From the NCBI GenBank assembly GCA_008477525.1, contig SPDT01000004.1, positions 2,666,001-2,730,000 on the forward strand: a DNA stretch of 64,000 nucleotides. Reading direction: 5' to 3'. The stretch comes from Hypomyces perniciosus (Eukaryota > Ascomycota > Sordariomycetes > Hypocreales > Hypocreaceae). The translations under genes were made by a program, and so were the position numbers. The notes beneath the pieces were generated by a model. That model saw only the letters and a list, made by a program, of their open reading frames with translations. It was not told where the DNA came from and did no database searches. Of this stretch, positions 22,314 to 34,085 are shown one piece after another. The first letter of the stretch is position 1, and each line of letters begins with the position of its first letter.

Positions 22314-23259
22314 ACTTGGACAATAAACACATAACACACACACACACACACACTCATATAACACATACTACACCATAGACCGATCCCGCCCAGTTCAATC
22401 GTCTCAATAAACACCATGCGAAGGGAGGAAGCAAGGGGAACAAGTTTCTGGGGAGGGGGAGGGGGAGGGGATTGCAAACCCTCTCTTTGTCACTTTGCGG
22501 ATATGATCCTGCTTGGGTGACAACACTACCATGTACATTGCTACGTAGGAGAGGGAACATTGAGTTCCATAGATGCTGAGGGCCAAAAACACATCTGGGT
22601 TTCGTTTTTGCTTTGGCGAGGGAACTCTCAATTCAAGATTTCACCTTATTTCACCTGATATATAGGTACTATCTACTTTCCGTGGGAATGCTTAAAACGA
22701 ATCTGTACAGTTACTAGGTATGTACACTTCAATCACTTGTTCCTCTTCAGCCAATGGTTTTTGCCCTACTTCTTCATATTAGGTGTGAAAACATCACAAC
22801 TCGAAATACGTCGTGTCGCTTGAGAAAAGCAAAGCAGACATCTAAGAAACATCCAGCGTGAATATCCCGTCCACCCTTCACTTCTTCCCCTCCCTTCGCA
22901 TTGGCTACCTTTTCCGCCAACGCCACGCATGACACCCAGATAAAGGATCAACAAGTATCCATCGTAGATCCAACCACAAGTATGTGTCAAAAAAGGCTTC
23001 TTCCTAAAAGCAAAAAGAGGAGATGGAAGAATGAGACCCGTTAAATATATACCCCACACGCGTCCGAAGCAGGTGAGCAGGCCAGCTACCCCTAGCACCG
23101 GTCGCTTTCCCTATATAATGATAAAAAGAGAGAATAGAAAGACGACAAACATGAGTTGAACTATGGCGTACAAACTCATACATGAGTTACCCTCCCATTA
23201 CATGCGTCGTTTGTGAAAGGCCCATAAATAGAAAGACAAACATCAGAACCGCTTCATAA
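22314..23259. other. Convergent 3' region, MPC2 / ROM2
   Basis: 946 bases between two genes ending towards each other. A 20-nt (AC)n run is at 22334-22353 and a G-rich tract (GGGGAGGGGGAGGGGGAGGGG) near 22450-22470 could form a G-quadruplex. No gene recognised. Confidence 0.5.
22334..22353. repeat. (AC)10 microsatellite
   Basis: Perfect AC dinucleotide run in the MPC2 3' region. Confidence 0.9.
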
Positions 23260-26200
23260 TCATGACTCCGCGTGACCGTCGTTAAACAGCATCTCCAAGA
23301 GAATCTGCCTGCCTGGAAGCTCCGGATGGGACATGGAAATCTTGACCGTGCCCTTGGAGGTATCACCCGCAGTAGCAGCCTGGCCATTGTGTCCGTACAT
23401 TTGGGAAGCTTGCGCCGCGTTGTCACCCGTTGGGCCTCGAACACCAAAGTCGATCAAGCGCACGTCTCGCCCAGCGATGATTTGTCGCAGCCGACCGTTC
23501 TCCGCATTGCGCACTTCCACGTAATCCTCGTTGAAGAGGATTAGGTATTGTCCATACATTGTCGCGCCCCTGGCCTTCTTTTGCTTGCCTGTGTACTCCA
23601 TGATGAGAGTCCGGCTCACTTCGCCGTGTTTGTCGACATACACAGCGCAATCTTCATACGTGAGGATGAACTCGTTCTCATTGAGTCGGAACATACCCAG
23701 GGGACGCTGATCTCGGATGCGACTAGAAATGTTGGCAATCGCTGGCGCCTTGAGGTCGGGAATGGATATCGGCTGCTTCTTATCGAGGGTCAACATCTCG
23801 ATACCTCTAGCTGTAGACACTGCAATGTAGGTCTGGAAGAGGCTCAAGGAAAAGCACTCAATCGGGAAAAAGAACTCGTCAAAGTCGCGAAATGACTCTG
23901 TGTTGCCCGCAGCGCCTCTTCGGCCGCCGAATAGTCGAGTCTTCTTCTCTGTAGCCTTGTGTAGGATTGGCTCGAGAACCTTAAATGTCGTGTGCAGCCC
24001 CTCTTTTCGCTTGTAGAATAACAAAGTTCGATCTTTCATCTTTGCCGTGGCAAAATATGTCACGTCCTTGGCCAGTCTCTGGGGTGCTCGTCTGGGGTTA
24101 TCATTGACCGGCGGAGCGTAGTCTGAAACTGGGGCAATCACATCGAGAGGATAAGAGATCAAAGACTTGTCTGCAATGACAACGCAGATCGAAAACTCCT
24201 CAAGGACTGCCATCTGAGTGATTCTTGCCGCTTGAACCGTCTATTAAAGCATGTTAGAATTGTGACGATAAGCTGGACACAGATACTTACCCTAGTCCAA
24301 CCTCGAGGATTAGAGGGGTCGGAGATGAAGATGCCATAGTCAGTCCCGACCGCAATCACGGATTTGCCAAAAGCTGAAAAGCCGGTTGCACAGTTCACCT
24401 GAGCTCTACATACAGGTGCAATACCCTGAGCGGAACCGAGAACATTTTCCAGCTCTTGAATAGCCCTGTCGAGTGGTGTTCCCTTAACAGGGACACCCGC
24501 CGATCTTGCGTGGGGTGAACTGACGTCGTAGTTGAAGGCAGCATCGGCGAGAACACGTAAGCGGAAGGGCTCGGCATTTTGCGAAAACAAAGCCTTTGCG
24601 TGCCTGGCCTTTGCCTCCATGATCTTTGTGCACCAATCTAGCCGATCTCGAGCCGAAGATGCGTACAGCGTGTACACCTCGTGACCAAGGTGCTTCACCT
24701 TGAATGGATAGAGGATTTTGCTTTCAGCCTCATTGGTCGTTGTTGACGCAAGGTGAGTCACCGAGCCCATACTCGAATTAGTGACAGAATGTTCTAAGCC
24801 TGGCCGTGAGCTATTATTGCTCACTACCTTGCTGAGTTGGGTTCCTGATGCCGCAGGCGCTGGTCGGCCTAAGGGGGCTGTGATGCCCTTCTGCTTGATG
24901 ACTGGTTCATCGTTCATGCTTTCAAGGAACAGGAGAGGCATTGGAATAGGCTACCTTCAGTTAATATTGTCAATCCAACGAAATAAACCATGATACAACA
25001 TACCTCTCTGGAAACGTCGTATTTTTTTTCTCCTCTCCCATCTTTGGAGATAACCACCTTTGCCAATATCAGATAGTGGTCGAAAAGGAGTGCATGCGTG
25101 TCAACCCATTTCATGCCCTTGGAACTCAGTCTTTGCAGTTCGCCCTCTATTATCAGGGTCCTGCCCAGGTGGTCAAGGTTCAGAACGGATTGGAAGCCTG
25201 GCCGCAGTACGATCATTCGATCTAGCTCCATCATCTGGACTCTCTTGCTTGTTTCAGCCACTTTAGCATCGCACTCCAAAGTTACCACCCTGATCTCTTC
25301 GATGGCCTTGTGTAGATTGGTCTTCTCCTCACTTTCCCCTAGCATTTTACGCTCCACCGTTTCTAAAAGAAGGATGTAGCGCTGCAGACGTTGCAAGGGA
25401 GTAATGAGGAAATGGGTCCAATCTTGCTTCGAAGAAGACTTGTGTTTTTGCTTATCCTCCAGGAACTTCTTGAACAGCATGTTGCGGCTGGCCTCCTTAC
25501 GTATCATAAACGCAGCACGAGGGTATCCAGTCGCATACTCGATGTAATCAGACTTGGCCTTTCGGATCCACTCTCTGAATATGTCGCTGAAACCAACGAT
25601 CCAAGGACCCTGTTCTTGCTGGCGATATTTGAGTTGCGCCAAGAGGTGGTCCTTGTTGATGCGCACAACCGTATCAAGTTTTCCGAAAACAGCTATCAGG
25701 AACTTTTCTCGCTTGTCAGGATGAATGATGGGTGGGTGTCTCATTCGTAAATCATCGCGGTAGAGAGTTCGGAAGATGTCAAGCTGTTTCATGTACGTCT
25801 CCTCACCAGTGACAATCTCGTGGAGAATGTTTTGACGCTCCACCTCCTTCTTTGTTCGGGATTCGATGTCCTCCTTCTTCAGCTTATAGAATACGTGCCA
25901 CTCATCGACAGGCTTCTCCGTCAAGCCCTCTAAGTCAACCTTCTTCAGTGTGCGGGTGCAGTGGTAGGAGTAACAGCGGCCGTTAATTTCACAGTCGTGA
26001 AGCTTTGGCGCGTAGCACCCGGACCCAGTCAGTTGCCACAAAACTCCAGAAATGTGACCATCTCCGAATTTAACCCATTCCTCGTCAGGGAGAAGAACGC
26101 CAGACTTGAGCATGAGAGACACAACGGCGCTGCTAAGGGCCTCAGCATCAGCCACATTCATCGTTGGGACCTTGAAGGTAAACATGATGGTCAACGCCTC

Positions 26201-28564
26201 TTCAACGATCTTCTCCCTCAGGTCAAGTTCTCCTTCGCCCATTTCACGCACCCAGGCTTCGATGCCACTGAGTGCCCATGGTTCGACACATCTCTTGAAA
26301 TCAGCGGGGATGAGTTTCGACGGTACAAACTTCCTCTTTCTTCCAGTCGGCAAGGTAATGCTGTCAAAACCGCCTACGGGGGCATTCACGCCAGAATCGT
26401 ATTCGTTGGTCAAAGGTCCTTGCTGTGTTACCATGTGCTGTTGGCGAACCAATTTCCGACGTTCATCGGCAGCATCAGTCCGTGATCTTGCGGGTGTCTG
26501 TACCTGGGGCGTGTGGCTATAGCCCGCCAACGATACTGATCTTTCTGGCTGTTGAGAAGAGTGATTAGATGCACTGGTATAATACTGCTCTGGGTTCTCG
26601 GGATGATAGTAATGTCGCGAATCGGTGCCAAGCGAATATGAGTGGTGAAGGCTATTTGGTTGTCCTGACGCCATCGAACTAGTATCGGATGCTGGACCCC
26701 CAGGAAGAGCCGGTAGGGGCCGGCTCGACAATCCTGGATGATAGAAAAGGTCTTCATAATCATCTTTGGCAGGAGACTCGGTGCCACTCTGACGCGAGTG
26801 GAGGGATACTCTCTCCTCTCCCTCATCGAAGCTCAATCGATGAGCTCGAGGCGGTTGCAGACCACCAGTACCTCCGTAATCCACCTCGGCATTGTTGAAA
26901 GCCGGAGTATGATCATAGCTCTCACGCGATGCATGACCGTATCCTGGGACGGGTAGCGGCCGAGAGCTATCGTGCGTCAGGGGTCCCCCCATATAATGCC
27001 CAATATCGTGTCCGTACGTCAGGGTGCCGGCATAGCCTCCACTAAGCCCGCCCAGGTCCATATCACCTCCGAAGTCACTGTCGCTGCTTTGGACTTGCTC
27101 TTCGGGGGCGGGTGGGAGCGGGTTGGACACTGGTAGATTTGGCATGGCGGGCATATCAGTGTACATGAAAGTATTCCCGCTAAAGCGTCGGTCCTCCAAC
27201 TCGGCCTGTTGCATCGCTAGCACGCCGGCAGTTCCCTCTGGATCATCGTCGTCATCGTCATAAATACGTTGGCCTTCTACCCTGTTTGGTGAATGATGGC
27301 CTGTTGGATAAGGCAAGGTGTTCACGTTGGAATTCAAGCCGCGCAGTGGCTCGATCCGCTCATCCAAAAATTGACCATTAAGTGGTGCCGGTCGAGACCG
27401 TGATCGGCTATCCGTTCTCCCCAGCTCGGCCTCAATTTCCTGCATGATACTTTCCTGGGTGAAGTGTTCTTCATCACCGTAATCAGGTTGGGGAAGTGGG
27501 CGACCGTTAGCATCCCATGGCGTCTCCTCCTCTGGCAGTTCAGCCATCGGACGGTTGGGGAGTGGGGCATTAGTTGGGTGTCTCTGAACCCCAGGAGATC
27601 CTAACGGTTGGATATATGGTGAGGTTCTCGAGGACGCTTGCGAGTCTGACCGACTCGGTCGGTTGTAGTATACACCATTATCATTCGCTGAGTAGCCTGG
27701 GCCAACTGGGATTTGAGAAGTCGTGGGATAAGGAGCCTGAGAAGTCGAAGAGTAAGAGGTAGGATTCGGGCTGCCACCATTAGAGCCATAAGTTTGATAT
27801 TGGCCTGTATTGTAATGCGACGAGTTATATGTTGACTGGGTTTGCGAAGTAGACGTGACAAAAGATGATGGACTAGTTGGCATGGAGTGATGGTAGGCAG
27901 ACGACCGCGCCGGGGACTGCACAGGTTGCGAGAAGGCGGCTGGGTATGTCGCGCCAGGGGATTGAGGTGGGAAGGTAGGCGATTGATAGCCCTGATCATT
28001 GCTATACCCGTGGTAGGTAGGTTGCCGTTGGGGTACCGTCGTGCTGGCGTAGGCGGCGGGGTTGTAGGCTTGAGGGGTGTAGCCCGTCGGCGAGGTGCTG
28101 CCATACGTGTTGTTCGAGGCCGTGGAAGCGGAGTATCGCAGCGACGGAGACGGGTGATAAGGCAGCGTGGTGGATTGCGTTCGCTGGAAGTTGGAAGACT
28201 GGGTGAAGGTCTGGGGGTTGTAGCCGGAGTGGGAGGGAGTGGGAGGCGGCTGGTCTTGGTATTGATGGGTGTATCCGGAGTGGGCGCTGCTTACGGAGCC
28301 GGACGTTGGTCGGTCAGACGGGTAGTTGGGGGTCGTCGTCGGGCTCGATATGAATAGTTCGTCGTCCCCGACGCTCGTAGACGGACGATGTCCGGAGGTA
28401 GAGCCACGGTCTTGAGGCTGGCCGCCATAGTAAGCGCCATCGTCGCCGGTGTTGAAGCTCAGTCGTCGAGCCATGTCTGGCCGCTCTTGGGGCTGACTGG
28501 CGATGGGGTATTGAACGGGCGGAACATGGCCGTAGCGGCGCCCTTCGTCACTGCGAAATGACAT
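23260..28564 (-). CDS. ROM2: Rho1 guanine nucleotide exchange factor, Rom2 type
   Basis: Three exons, 25004-28564, 24291-24950 and 23260-24240, give 1,733 residues. The start MSFRSDEGRRYGHVPP is preferred over an in-frame ATG at 28684, whose extra 40 residues look like leader. The first ~740 residues are Ser/Tyr/Pro/Gln-rich and disordered. A DEP-like segment follows (about 750-870), then a RhoGEF (DH) domain from about 905 (RQNILHEIVTGEETYMKQL, LITPLQRLQRYILLLE), a PH domain (about 1125-1290, HALLFDHYLILAKVV) and a C-terminal CNH domain (about 1360-1700) ending near LEMLFNDGHAES. This DEP-DH-PH-CNH order is that of Rom1/Rom2, which load GTP onto Rho1 at the plasma membrane for cell-wall integrity signalling and glucan synthesis. 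Splice joins are phase 0. Strong call. Confidence 0.93.
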
Positions 28565-30358
28565 ATCGGGTGGTGCGACTGGTGGGCGAGGTGTTGGCGA
28601 TGTGGCAGCAGCACGAACCGTGCCGCAGCTGATGATGCTGGGAATGAAACTGGCGGTGCCTTTGGCCTCGGCCGTCACAGCCAAACCTCACAGGCCAACT
28701 GTATCGCGTATTGATGCGCACGATGGGGGGCGAAAAGCGTCAACAGTCAACGTCGCATTGAGCGGTATCAAAGTCGAGCACCTCTGGACGAGGGCAGAGA
28801 CCAGAGTCTCGTCCGCCACCTCGCTATTCCGAGTCGGTTGTGTTATTCATGCGCCAAGTCGTCCAGGAGGGTTAGATAGAGGTCAAGACTCGCTGGAAGG
28901 CTGTAGACTGGGTTCCGTCTGTGTCGAGTTGAGCTGAGCCGAGCCGCAATACAGCGCACACTTGGGCGATGTGCTTCTTCGGCGTCGGCAACTGCTCGTA
29001 CTGCGCGCAAGAAAGCCCGGGCGTCGCAAGCCTGCCTGCACGACACAAGGTGCAAGGGGAGCAGAAGAGGGAACCAGTGACGCCAGTAAGCCTGTGGTGG
29101 ATGTTGATGAAGCTTTGTTCAAAGCCGCAATGAGGAGGCTCAGGCTTGGGGTGTTGTGTGCGTGGGAGCCAGTCGCCAAGCCACACAGACGAGGGCGTTC
29201 GTGGGCAAATGTCGTCTCTTCACAGGCCAGTCGATGAGCTTACAGTGGCGGTGCGGGCGAACCAGAAGCGCTAGGGAAGTTTGTTCAGGCTCTCGCTCAA
29301 GTGGTTTGCAGGAGGAAGAGCGCGGGATAGCGGACCTCGGGGGGTTGGAGAGCCTCTGGAGGGGCAGATATACAACAAGCAACCTCACGCTAAATCCGGG
29401 TTCCTCTGTTGCCGGTAATCATTGCTTACGGCGGCTGATGAATGGGGAGGATGCAAAAAATCAGTGAATGGTGATATCTGCCTATGTTGAACACCGGGGT
29501 TTTCTTTCTTTTCTCTGGTGGTGAGGACTACATCACAACTGGTGAGGATGTCGCGGTTCCCATCAGCAAAGTCACCACCATCAGCTTGGTCATGCGGAGG
29601 GACAAGGCAGAATGTACAAGGTACAAGTGCGAATACGAACCACTTGCACCGGCATCGCCCAAACAAATCTCTTCCATCTGCCAAGCTTCAGGTTCACAAG
29701 CCCTGACACGAATTCAACAGGGCTAGTACGAAGTAGCTTTTATTGCTGTCCCTCTATCTATCGAGAAAACGAGAGCGTTGATCCCAAAAGTCTTTAGCCT
29801 GAACCAAGGCTATTATTACGAGTGAGAATTTGACAACTATCGAAATTTATCTCCGCAAGTAGCAAAGTCGACAAGGCTTGGCTTAAGTTTATGCTCAGTT
29901 GCTGTAGCTCAGCCTGTTTCCATACTGTGGCAGCCCAACCTATCTCCAATGATAATCCATCCCTTCTGTCTGCCCCAGTGGCATTCGATACCTAAGCACT
30001 GACGAAGTAGTCCCTATCTTCACTGCGTTTCTTCACCAAACAAACGATTTACTGGATGGACGGAGCGTCGAACAGTGAATGCGCACATGAGCTCACCATG
30101 ACATCTGCTCGTGACTAGCCAGCTGCCCACCATTCCAGGAATCCCGCAGATGGCTTATGCACTGTTGTTTATTTCTCCAAGACTGCTCATCTTGGCAGAC
30201 GTTGAAGCCTGTGCCGTCCCGAACTCTGATGTCTCACATGTACGAAGCATTGAGCCGTTATTGTCTACAACTGGGGGTATTGCGACCTGTTTCGTCAGCT
30301 TGCTTCCGACTCGAAGCCGTATTGCGTTGCCGTCGGTCCCAGCATTGCTTTGTACTAC

Positions 30359-30376
30359 GTACGGAGTACTCCGTAC
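30359..30376. repeat. 18-bp perfect palindrome, TACGGAGTAC family
   Basis: GTACGGAGTACTCCGTAC equals its own reverse complement. It is the longest copy of a word that recurs in intergenic DNA across the window. Confidence 0.85.
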
Positions 30377-31204
30377 AGCGGAACAGATCGCTTGCAATTA
30401 GCAAAATACCTCGAAACAGCCGATATAATAATCCCTTGACGCCAAGGAATTTGCGATGGGTTAATTGTAAGACATGCAGATGTTTTATCATATCTCGGAA
30501 TTCCCAGCATACATGTCGGCAACCGCTCCGTCGTCCGTGTCCAAGAGGTTCAAGCTTTATCGTCATCTAATTTTGCCATCCGTCGATGGGGCTGCAAAGT
30601 GCAAAATCACCAAGTTAGAGGACTCTACAAATGTTATAGTGATTGGACCAAGGTCTCCTTTGTTTGAAAGATGATCTTACTGGTAGTGGGGTCTTAAGCA
30701 TCCCATTTAGCCCAGTATGTATATGCATGTTCCGTATGTGTATAAAATGTTTGATCAGAGAGTTCCGCGACTGTACTCGATAAGAATTGACGAGCCAGTC
30801 ACTCGAAAGATTAGGAATGTCGAAGAAATTGCCCCTGGTGATGAACAGTCTTGGAACAGCTGATGTTTAAACTGACATTGCCAAGTTTGTGGAAGATGAT
30901 CAGTGTACCTCCTACACCACAGTTTCCTCAAATATTCCCGCAAGTTGAACATCCAACACAATCGTCCTTTTTATGATCATACTCCGGCTAGCTCCTGCTA
31001 CTATCTACCTTGCGATCGTGGCACACTGCCAGTCGATACCTTGATCAGGGATCCCACCTCCCGGACATCCAACTTGTAGTTGGCGAGATCCAGAACCCGA
31101 CAATAACAACTACACACCACAACCATCCTCCATTCAAGGCTGATGAATTCTACGCCAGCAATATCGCTCTCATTGAGCTTGTTACCCTGATTATATTTGG
31201 TCCT

Positions 31205-31218
31205 GGTACCGCGGTACC
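31205..31218. promoter_or_regulatory. 14-bp palindrome with central CCGCGG, upstream of P450
   Basis: GGTACCGCGGTACC, about 0.68 kb before the P450 start. Inverted CGG/CCG half-sites are the usual targets of fungal Zn2Cys6 regulators; binding here is a guess. Confidence 0.3.
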
Positions 31219-31507
31219 GCCGAAAGTCTCTCCCGAGTCTGTGGTCACTTTATGTAGCCAGGGCAGACTCGAAAGGTCAGCGCGCCTCAGACCCAAAGTT
31301 GAGTATGCTTTATAATGCTCAAGTCTACGTTGGGTTCTAAGTCACTTCTACTCCATACAGCAGTACGAGATGGTAGACAAACATGAAAATAACTAAACGA
31401 TGGAAATAAGTCGATAGCTTTTTCTAGAGCTCCGGGGCCGGGCCTCGCAATTTTACGGGGCGCCTAAGCCTCGAATGTTGAAAGCGCCCGAAGTGTGTAT
31501 GACCCAC

Positions 31508-31519
31508 CTCGGTGCCGAG
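31508..31519. promoter_or_regulatory. 12-bp CTCGG-N2-CCGAG inverted repeat, upstream of P450
   Basis: CTCGGTGCCGAG, about 370 bases before the P450 start, in a local GC-rich patch. It could be a Zn2Cys6-type site. Confidence 0.3.
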
Positions 31520-31891
31520 ACGGCCGGGTCGCTCCGAATCAGATCCGCCATGAATGTAACAGTATATCTGAAAACAGAGGCAGAAAGTGAAGTTGCATTG
31601 CAGGATTAGTATCACCGTTGTAGCTACTTGGAGGCATCTGATACTACAACCTGCTTTTGTCCCATCATCAAGGCTTTACGGCACGTATGCATATGTCTCA
31701 GTTATTATGGAGAAGTGGAGGGAGGGTTAAATACCAGGCCGTTAAAGTTGTCTCCTCATTCCAGCTTCATGTATATTTGTCCATCTTCCGATTCTCATAT
31801 AACGCTGAAATCCACACAACTGAGTCTACAGCCTACAATAGATCCGACTATATTCTACTACCAGCACCACCTTCTTCAGGCTATCACGAAA

Positions 31892-33423
31892 ATGCTCCTA
31901 CTTCTCAAGCCGTCTAGTCTGGTCCTACTTGCCGTTGTATTTTGGGCCATTTATAGGACAGTGATATATTGGAGGCGACGCAAATCTTGCCCACTACCTC
32001 CAGGCCCTCCAGGGGAACCAATTCTGGGACATCTTCGTGTTCTACCAAAGTACGGTCGAGAGTACTGGTTCATTCGCCTGGGCAAGGAATATGCGTCCGA
32101 TATCATCTCATTCAACGTCTTAGGAAAGTCCATCATCGTCCTTAACTCGGTCAAAGCAGCTGTCGATCTTCTCGACAAGCGAGGAGCCAACTACTCTAGC
32201 AGGCCTCGGCTCGTCATGTTCGAGGCTATGGTTGGAGAGAATCGCTGGGCTTCCTACCATGGGGACCCGAATTCCGATTACATCGCAGTATTGTGCAAGG
32301 GAGGCTCCAGAAGAGCAGCATCAGCTCGTACCACCCTCTCCAACTACGAGAGAGAACTATTTTACTCAAGGGGCTTATGGAAAACCGCACCGATTGGGGC
32401 CTTGTTCTGAGACGCTTCGCTGCAGCTATCGCCCTCGAGATTGGCTTTGGTATCAAGATTGAGAGCAACACGGATCGGTTCATCAAGATCGCTGTGGATA
32501 GCAACAATGCTCTGTCGAATTCAGGCGCTGCCTTTGGTTTGCCAGTTGATTCCTTTCCCTTCCTACAGTCCATGCCGTCTTGGTTTCATGACAAATCCCT
32601 AAGGTATGCGAGGGAATGGAAGTTTGCTGTTGATAACTTGCACAACGAGCCCTTTAAGGACATGACGGCAAGGGAGAAACGAAGCTCCTTGGCCCAGGAC
32701 TTGCTGGATCAACGACAAGATCAGATAGAAAAGGGAGAAGAGCCACATATCTCCATCGATGACATAAAAGGTGCTGGTGCCGCTATTTTTTCGGCCTCGT
32801 CGAATACAACTTGGGCCACGATGGCTGTTTTCCTTTTTAGCATGATTATGTACCCTGAAATTCAAGCCAAAGCACAGCGCCTTGTCGACCAAGTGGTAGG
32901 ACGGGAACGATTACCCAATTTTGAAGATAGGCCGAAGCTGCAGTACATCGACTACATTATCCAGGAGGCGTTGCGGTGGTTTCCTGTTGCTCCTTTGGGT
33001 GTTCCCCATTATTCACTCAAGGACGACGTCTATAGGGACTATTTCATACCCGGAGGATCCATCGTCATTGCGAATACCCGAGCGATGACACAAGATGAAA
33101 CAGTTTATAAGAATCCCGATGAATTTAATCCCGATCGTTACATTCCCGTCGAGGAGGGTGGAAGAGGAGAGCCGCTGCCAATTGGGCCGTTTGGATTCGG
33201 ACGAAGGATATGTGTTGGGAAGCATCTGGCTGACGCCAACCTGTGGATTGCGATGACGTCGATCCTGAGCACGATGAAGATCGAAAAGGCTAGAGATGGG
33301 GATGGTAATGAAATCACACCCGCTGCCGAGCTGTCGCAGGGGTTGACCTGTCCTCTCGAGGTATTCCCATGCCAGATACAGCCAAGGGACAGTCAGAGTG
33401 TTGATGTTATTAATCAGGCTTAA
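31892..33423 (+). pseudogene. Cytochrome P450, intact ends but broken by a one-base frameshift
   Basis: An intronless P450 of about 510 codons. From ATG 31892 the frame gives a membrane anchor (SLVLLAVVFWAIYRTVIYW), the hinge PLPPGPPGEPILGH and on to LVMFEAM. At 32226-32235 the conserved reading moves to another frame: the C-helix (GWRESLGFLPWG, then FRLHR) and everything after it lie one base out of phase. The original frame stops at 32410. The second frame is open to the TAA at 33423 and carries the I-helix, ExxR (EALR), PDEFNPDRY and the heme loop FGFGRRICVG with Cys codon 33211. No GT-AG intron can fit because no residues are missing. The oxygen-activation motif reads ASSNTT rather than the usual AGxDTT. 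Either a recent null allele or a base-call error. It resembles O-methylsterigmatocystin-oxidoreductase-type P450s. Confidence 0.8.
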
Positions 33424-34085
33424 TGGCGTTCTCGAGAAGCCACTGTATCTACGGAGTACTTTAGACTACTTTAGACAGGTACTTTAGACTACCAGGTACT
33501 TTCAATGACATACTTAGTACGAAGTACTGCTTCGTAAATAGGTACCTGTATAGTAGTCTTTGGTACTTCGTAGATGGCGGCGCATTGACAGGGCAAGATG
33601 GCGGGGTAGAATTACATACATACGGAGTACATTAGGGACAATCTGTTGCCTCAACACCAACAATCACGCGCAGAATGTCGATTCACAAGATCCCGATGAT
33701 TCAGGGTGGCCATTCCCGCATTTGTCAGCAATCCATATATAATGCTGTATTTTTAGTGCTATGCAAGCAGTGCATAGTAGGTACGGAGTACGGAGTCTCG
33801 TCATTATCAGTCAGAATCTACTAAGTCAAGATGACGACAATGACACTGCGGGGCAAAATGGGGATCTCCCCTCATCGCTCGCCACTTTTCGTGTCTCCGA
33901 GCATTGGCATAGGTTGATAGGTTGTTGGCAGTGAGTTCCAGCTCCCCCTTTCGTAACTCCGGACCGGCTGCTCCCTTTGTCCCTCTCAAAACTCTTCCGT
34001 TCCCTCTCCACCTCATTATCCATCTACCATCAACACCAAGCTTGCCTATCTTTAAACCGAGATAAATCACAAAGAAACCGCCAAA
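33424..34085. other. Intergenic: P450 3' flank and SOD1 promoter
   Basis: 662 bases. The left part is dense in GTACTT/AAGTAC palindromic words; the right part is the SOD1 promoter and leader. No gene seen. Confidence 0.5.
33457..33489. repeat. Three tandem TACTTTAGAC units after the P450
   Basis: Exact copies at 33457-33466, 33467-33476 and 33480-33489, about 35 bases after the P450 stop. The first overlaps a TACGGAGTAC word (33450-33459). Another TACGGAGTAC is at 33621-33630 and a double copy at 33781-33796. Confidence 0.85.

Larger units (their letters stand above)
28565..31891. other. 3.3-kb gene-poor interval between ROM2 and the P450
   Basis: Both flanking genes start here and point outward, so it holds two promoters. 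The first ~900 bases are GC-rich and likely ROM2 promoter and leader. The rest is less GC-rich with no ORF above 137 codons and no recognisable protein family. It contains the perfect palindromes at 30359-30376, 31205-31218 and 31508-31519. Nothing else could be supported. Confidence 0.5.

Noticed and set aside
28565..28684. In-frame upstream ATG extending ROM2 by 40 residues
   Set aside because: The extension is Ala/Pro/Ile-rich without family support; MSFRSDEGRRYGHVPP fits the gene start better.
30111..30570. Overlapping ORFs of about 100-137 codons on both strands
   Set aside because: Mutually antisense, no recognisable protein and no conserved motif; treated as chance.
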